Below the pieces are notes generated by a model that was not told where the DNA came from, searched no databases, and was given only the letters and a program-made list of their open reading frames with translations. A stretch of 7,350 nucleotides of DNA from Acidobacteriota bacterium (GTDB lineage: Bacteria > Acidobacteriota > Terriglobia > Terriglobales > Acidobacteriaceae), in the NCBI GenBank assembly GCA_021805955.1, contig JAJZDO010000333.1, forward strand, positions 1 through 7,350, written 5' to 3'. The position numbers and the translations under genes are program-made. Shown here in pieces: positions 6,144 to 7,350 of the stretch (positions are counted from its first letter, which is position 1; each line of letters starts with the position of its first letter).

Positions 6144-6551
6144 TCATTCAACACGCCGAACAAATTTCTTCAGTGACTTCTGGCCCCCTGCATGACCCCG
6201 AGGGTCGTGGCCATTCTGCGAAAAATTCTGCGTCAACGGCAAAAATTCCATGCCTACGCCATCTGCCCCATGCCGAACCGCCTTGGCATGAACCGCAATC
6301 GAATGCTCAGGGTCTATTTCAGCGCTGTCCGACTGTTGCAGCCTCATCATCAGCACTGTGCCCAGATACCATCGCTCTTCTGTCAACAAATACATTCCCA
6401 TCAAGCTGATCTCGCGGATGCTGTGCGGCGTCGGTGGCCCGCCGTCCCAATAATAGGCAACCAGACCAGGAAGAACGTGGCGCTCGGCCCTTCGGCGCTC
6501 CTGGCCCAACAGTCTCCGCAAAAAAGCCTTTACTGGCCTCCCATGCGTCAC
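6144..6551 (-). CDS. PilZ-domain protein, candidate c-di-GMP receptor
   Basis: A 135-residue cytoplasmic protein with a single PilZ domain. PilZ domains bind cyclic di-GMP through an RxxxR motif and a (D/N)xSxxG motif. Here RRAER at 20-24 supplies RxxxR, and 'REISLMGMYL' supplies the second motif as E47-I-S49-L-M-G52, with Glu in place of the usual Asp/Asn. Later beta-strand segments ('LGTVLMMRLQ', 63-72; 'HAKAVRHGADGVGMEFLPL', 88-106) fit the barrel, including the common VGMEF motif. The C-terminus is basic (KSLKKFVRRVE). The start is GTG at 6551, 6 bp after the DUF192 stop, with AGGA about 11 nt upstream inside the DUF192 gene. Co-transcription with the DUF192 gene is likely. Its place in a Tad locus suggests c-di-GMP control of pilus activity, which is inference. 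Confidence 0.85.
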   Translation of the reverse strand: MTHGRPVKAFLRRLLGQERRRAERHVLPGLVAYYWDGGPPTPHSIREISLMGMYLLTEERWYLGTVLMMRLQQSDSAEIDPEHSIAVHAKAVRHGADGVGMEFLPLTQNFSQNGHDPRGHAGGQKSLKKFVRRVE

Positions 6552-6557
6552 ATTCGC

Positions 6558-7028
6558 TCATTTCCTTTGCCCAATGAGACATTCCGGAACTCTTTGCATC
6601 AATCTCTCTTCTATCTCGTCAGCCGCGCAGATGACCAGTTGATCTCCTGGCTGCGTCTGCGACGAATAAATCGTATGGGTGGGCAATTCCAGCACGCTCG
6701 CAGCATGGATTTTGAGCGGCCCAACGCGAAATCGCGGGAAGTGCTCGGTCACGCAAACGACGCGATAATTCTCATCCAAATAAATCAGGTCCAAAGGAAA
6801 CAACACGCCCCAGGTATGAACTCCGCTCGAAGGGACCACCCAGAGTCCTTCGTCGGACCTCATGTTTAACCTTCCAATCAACCCTTTCAGGCGTTTGAAA
6901 ATAGTATCCGCCGGGGTGACGCCCAGACTGAGGAAGCATTCTCGTGTCTGGTTGTATACGCAGTAGGTCTGTGTTTCCATGTCATCCCCAGGGCTTTGGC
7001 TGTTCCCGCAATTGGGCGTTCTATTCAC
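6558..7028 (-). CDS. DUF192 family protein
   Basis: A 156-residue protein of the DUF192 family, whose biochemical role is unsettled. Recognisable family segments are 'RLKGLIGRLNMRSDEGLWVVP' (first part at 46-58, then 59-66), 'HTWGVLFPLDLIYLDENYRV' (71-90), 'AASVLELP' (109-116) and 'QPGDQLVI' (126-133). The GTG at 7028 is favoured because an AGGAG Shine-Dalgarno (7039-7035) lies 6 nt upstream; an in-frame ATG at 6980 (residue 17) is an alternative that would start near the first conserved region. No signal peptide or membrane helix is evident, unlike many DUF192 proteins that carry one. Its stop lies 6 bp before the PilZ gene. DUF192 genes near Tad clusters are familiar to me from Acidobacteria, but a link to pilus function is not established. 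Confidence 0.85.
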   Translation of the reverse strand: MNRTPNCGNSQSPGDDMETQTYCVYNQTRECFLSLGVTPADTIFKRLKGLIGRLNMRSDEGLWVVPSSGVHTWGVLFPLDLIYLDENYRVVCVTEHFPRFRVGPLKIHAASVLELPTHTIYSSQTQPGDQLVICAADEIEERLMQRVPECLIGQRK

Positions 7029-7170
7029 GCTCGGCTCCTAACACGGATCCGAGCATCCATGCGTTTTCTTGCATCGACATCGTTCAAGCAACAATCCATG
7101 CTCCTAACATCAGGAACAGCTATACCGCCCCTTCCCTGTAAGGTAAGGAGGGCATCCAGATCCATATTTC

Positions 7171-7224
7171 GCTGGAGTGTCGCATGTCGCGTCGCTCCAG
7201 CCCGGCAATGACAACATGCCGGGC
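7171..7224. other. Two adjacent hairpins in the leader upstream of the DUF192 gene
   Basis: One inverted repeat is GCTGGAG (7171-7177) with CTCCAGC (7195-7201), a 7-bp stem with a 17-nt loop. The next is GCCCGGCA (7200-7207) with TGCCGGGC (7217-7224), an 8-bp GC-rich stem with a 9-nt loop. They share bases 7200-7201. No T-run follows in either direction, so a simple terminator is unlikely. They lie in the 222-bp gap between the miniprotein and the DUF192 gene, and could shape a leader RNA or protect the end of an upstream transcript. Confidence 0.5.
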
Positions 7225-7250
7225 ATCGCTTCCACCGCACCTCGAAATGT

Positions 7251-7346
7251 TTAGCGGACGCGTGTGCGGCGACGCTGAATCAGAATGAATAGTATGATGA
7301 CGCAAAAAACGCCGGCAACTACTCGAATGATGGTTACGTTATCCAT
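7251..7346 (-). CDS. 31-residue single-span membrane miniprotein
   Basis: An ATG at 7346 opens a 31-codon frame encoding MDNVTIIRVVAG, then a hydrophobic run (VFCVIILFILI, residues 13-23), then a basic tail QRRRTRVR and TAA at 7251. The layout is that of a small inner-membrane protein with one helix (about 6-23) and an Arg-rich cytoplasmic end. I recall similar 'RVVAGV...RRR' miniproteins in acidobacterial genomes, but I assign no function. The upstream Shine-Dalgarno and promoter fall outside the window. It is read in the same direction as DUF192-PilZ-tadG, 222 bp upstream of DUF192. It is too short for most gene callers. Confidence 0.6.
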   Translation of the reverse strand: MDNVTIIRVVAGVFCVIILFILIQRRRTRVR

Positions 7347-7350
7347 TGAG

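Noticed and set aside
7025..7240. 71-codon minus-strand frame whose stop overlaps the DUF192 GTG as GTGA
   Set aside because: The start is a GTG with no Shine-Dalgarno, the frame runs through the two hairpins, and the product is Arg/Cys-rich without a recognisable pattern. The overlap with the DUF192 start is suggestive but not enough.

Overview
The window looks like part of a Tad (tight adherence, Flp-type pilus) locus from a high-GC, probably acidobacterial (Terriglobia-like) chromosome. The assignment rests on gene content and on protein character: a TadG/TadE/TadE block, a CpaB with the C-terminal 'EVFNGSKKTE' tail, a companion TonB-like protein, and a nearby DUF192 gene. It is an inference from remembered families, not a search result. 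No tRNA, rRNA, IS element, prophage gene or CRISPR array is visible.

Layout, left to right. Positions 1-1025 (minus) hold the first 341 codons of an outer-membrane secretin (CpaC/RcpA); the gene runs off the left edge. Its GTG start overlaps the stop of cpaB (1022-1873, minus) by 4 bases. A 325-bp intergenic region (1874-2198) follows. It carries two outward-facing sequences that fit the sigma-54 (RpoN) -24/-12 consensus with exact GG-N10-GC spacing: one reads left into cpaB-cpaC, the other reads right into a TonB-like gene (2199-3644, plus). Nested inverted repeats lie between them, where an enhancer-binding activator could sit. The TonB-like gene converges on a minus-strand block, tadG (4736-6004), tadE (4211-4732) and a second tadE (3681-4211), with junctions of +3 bp and a 1-base TAATG overlap. 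Further right (and upstream in transcription) are a PilZ-domain gene (6144-6551) and a DUF192 gene (6558-7028), 6 bp apart. A 31-codon single-span membrane miniprotein (7251-7346) ends the window. Between it and the DUF192 gene lies a 222-bp stretch with two adjacent hairpins.

How the genes fit together. CpaC would form the outer-membrane channel and CpaB a periplasmic partner of it. TadE/TadE are pseudopilin-like minor components, and TadG is an inner-membrane-anchored protein with a large extracytoplasmic domain. The PilZ protein is a plausible c-di-GMP-responsive regulator. The TonB-like protein spans the inner membrane and reaches into the periplasm, so it could couple energy or structure to the outer-membrane part of the machine. 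The motor (TadA/CpaF), TadB/TadC, TadZ/CpaE, the Flp pilin and the prepilin peptidase are not in the window. The most noteworthy features are the divergent sigma-54 promoter pair and the unusual TonB-like gene placed on the opposite strand in the middle of the Tad genes.
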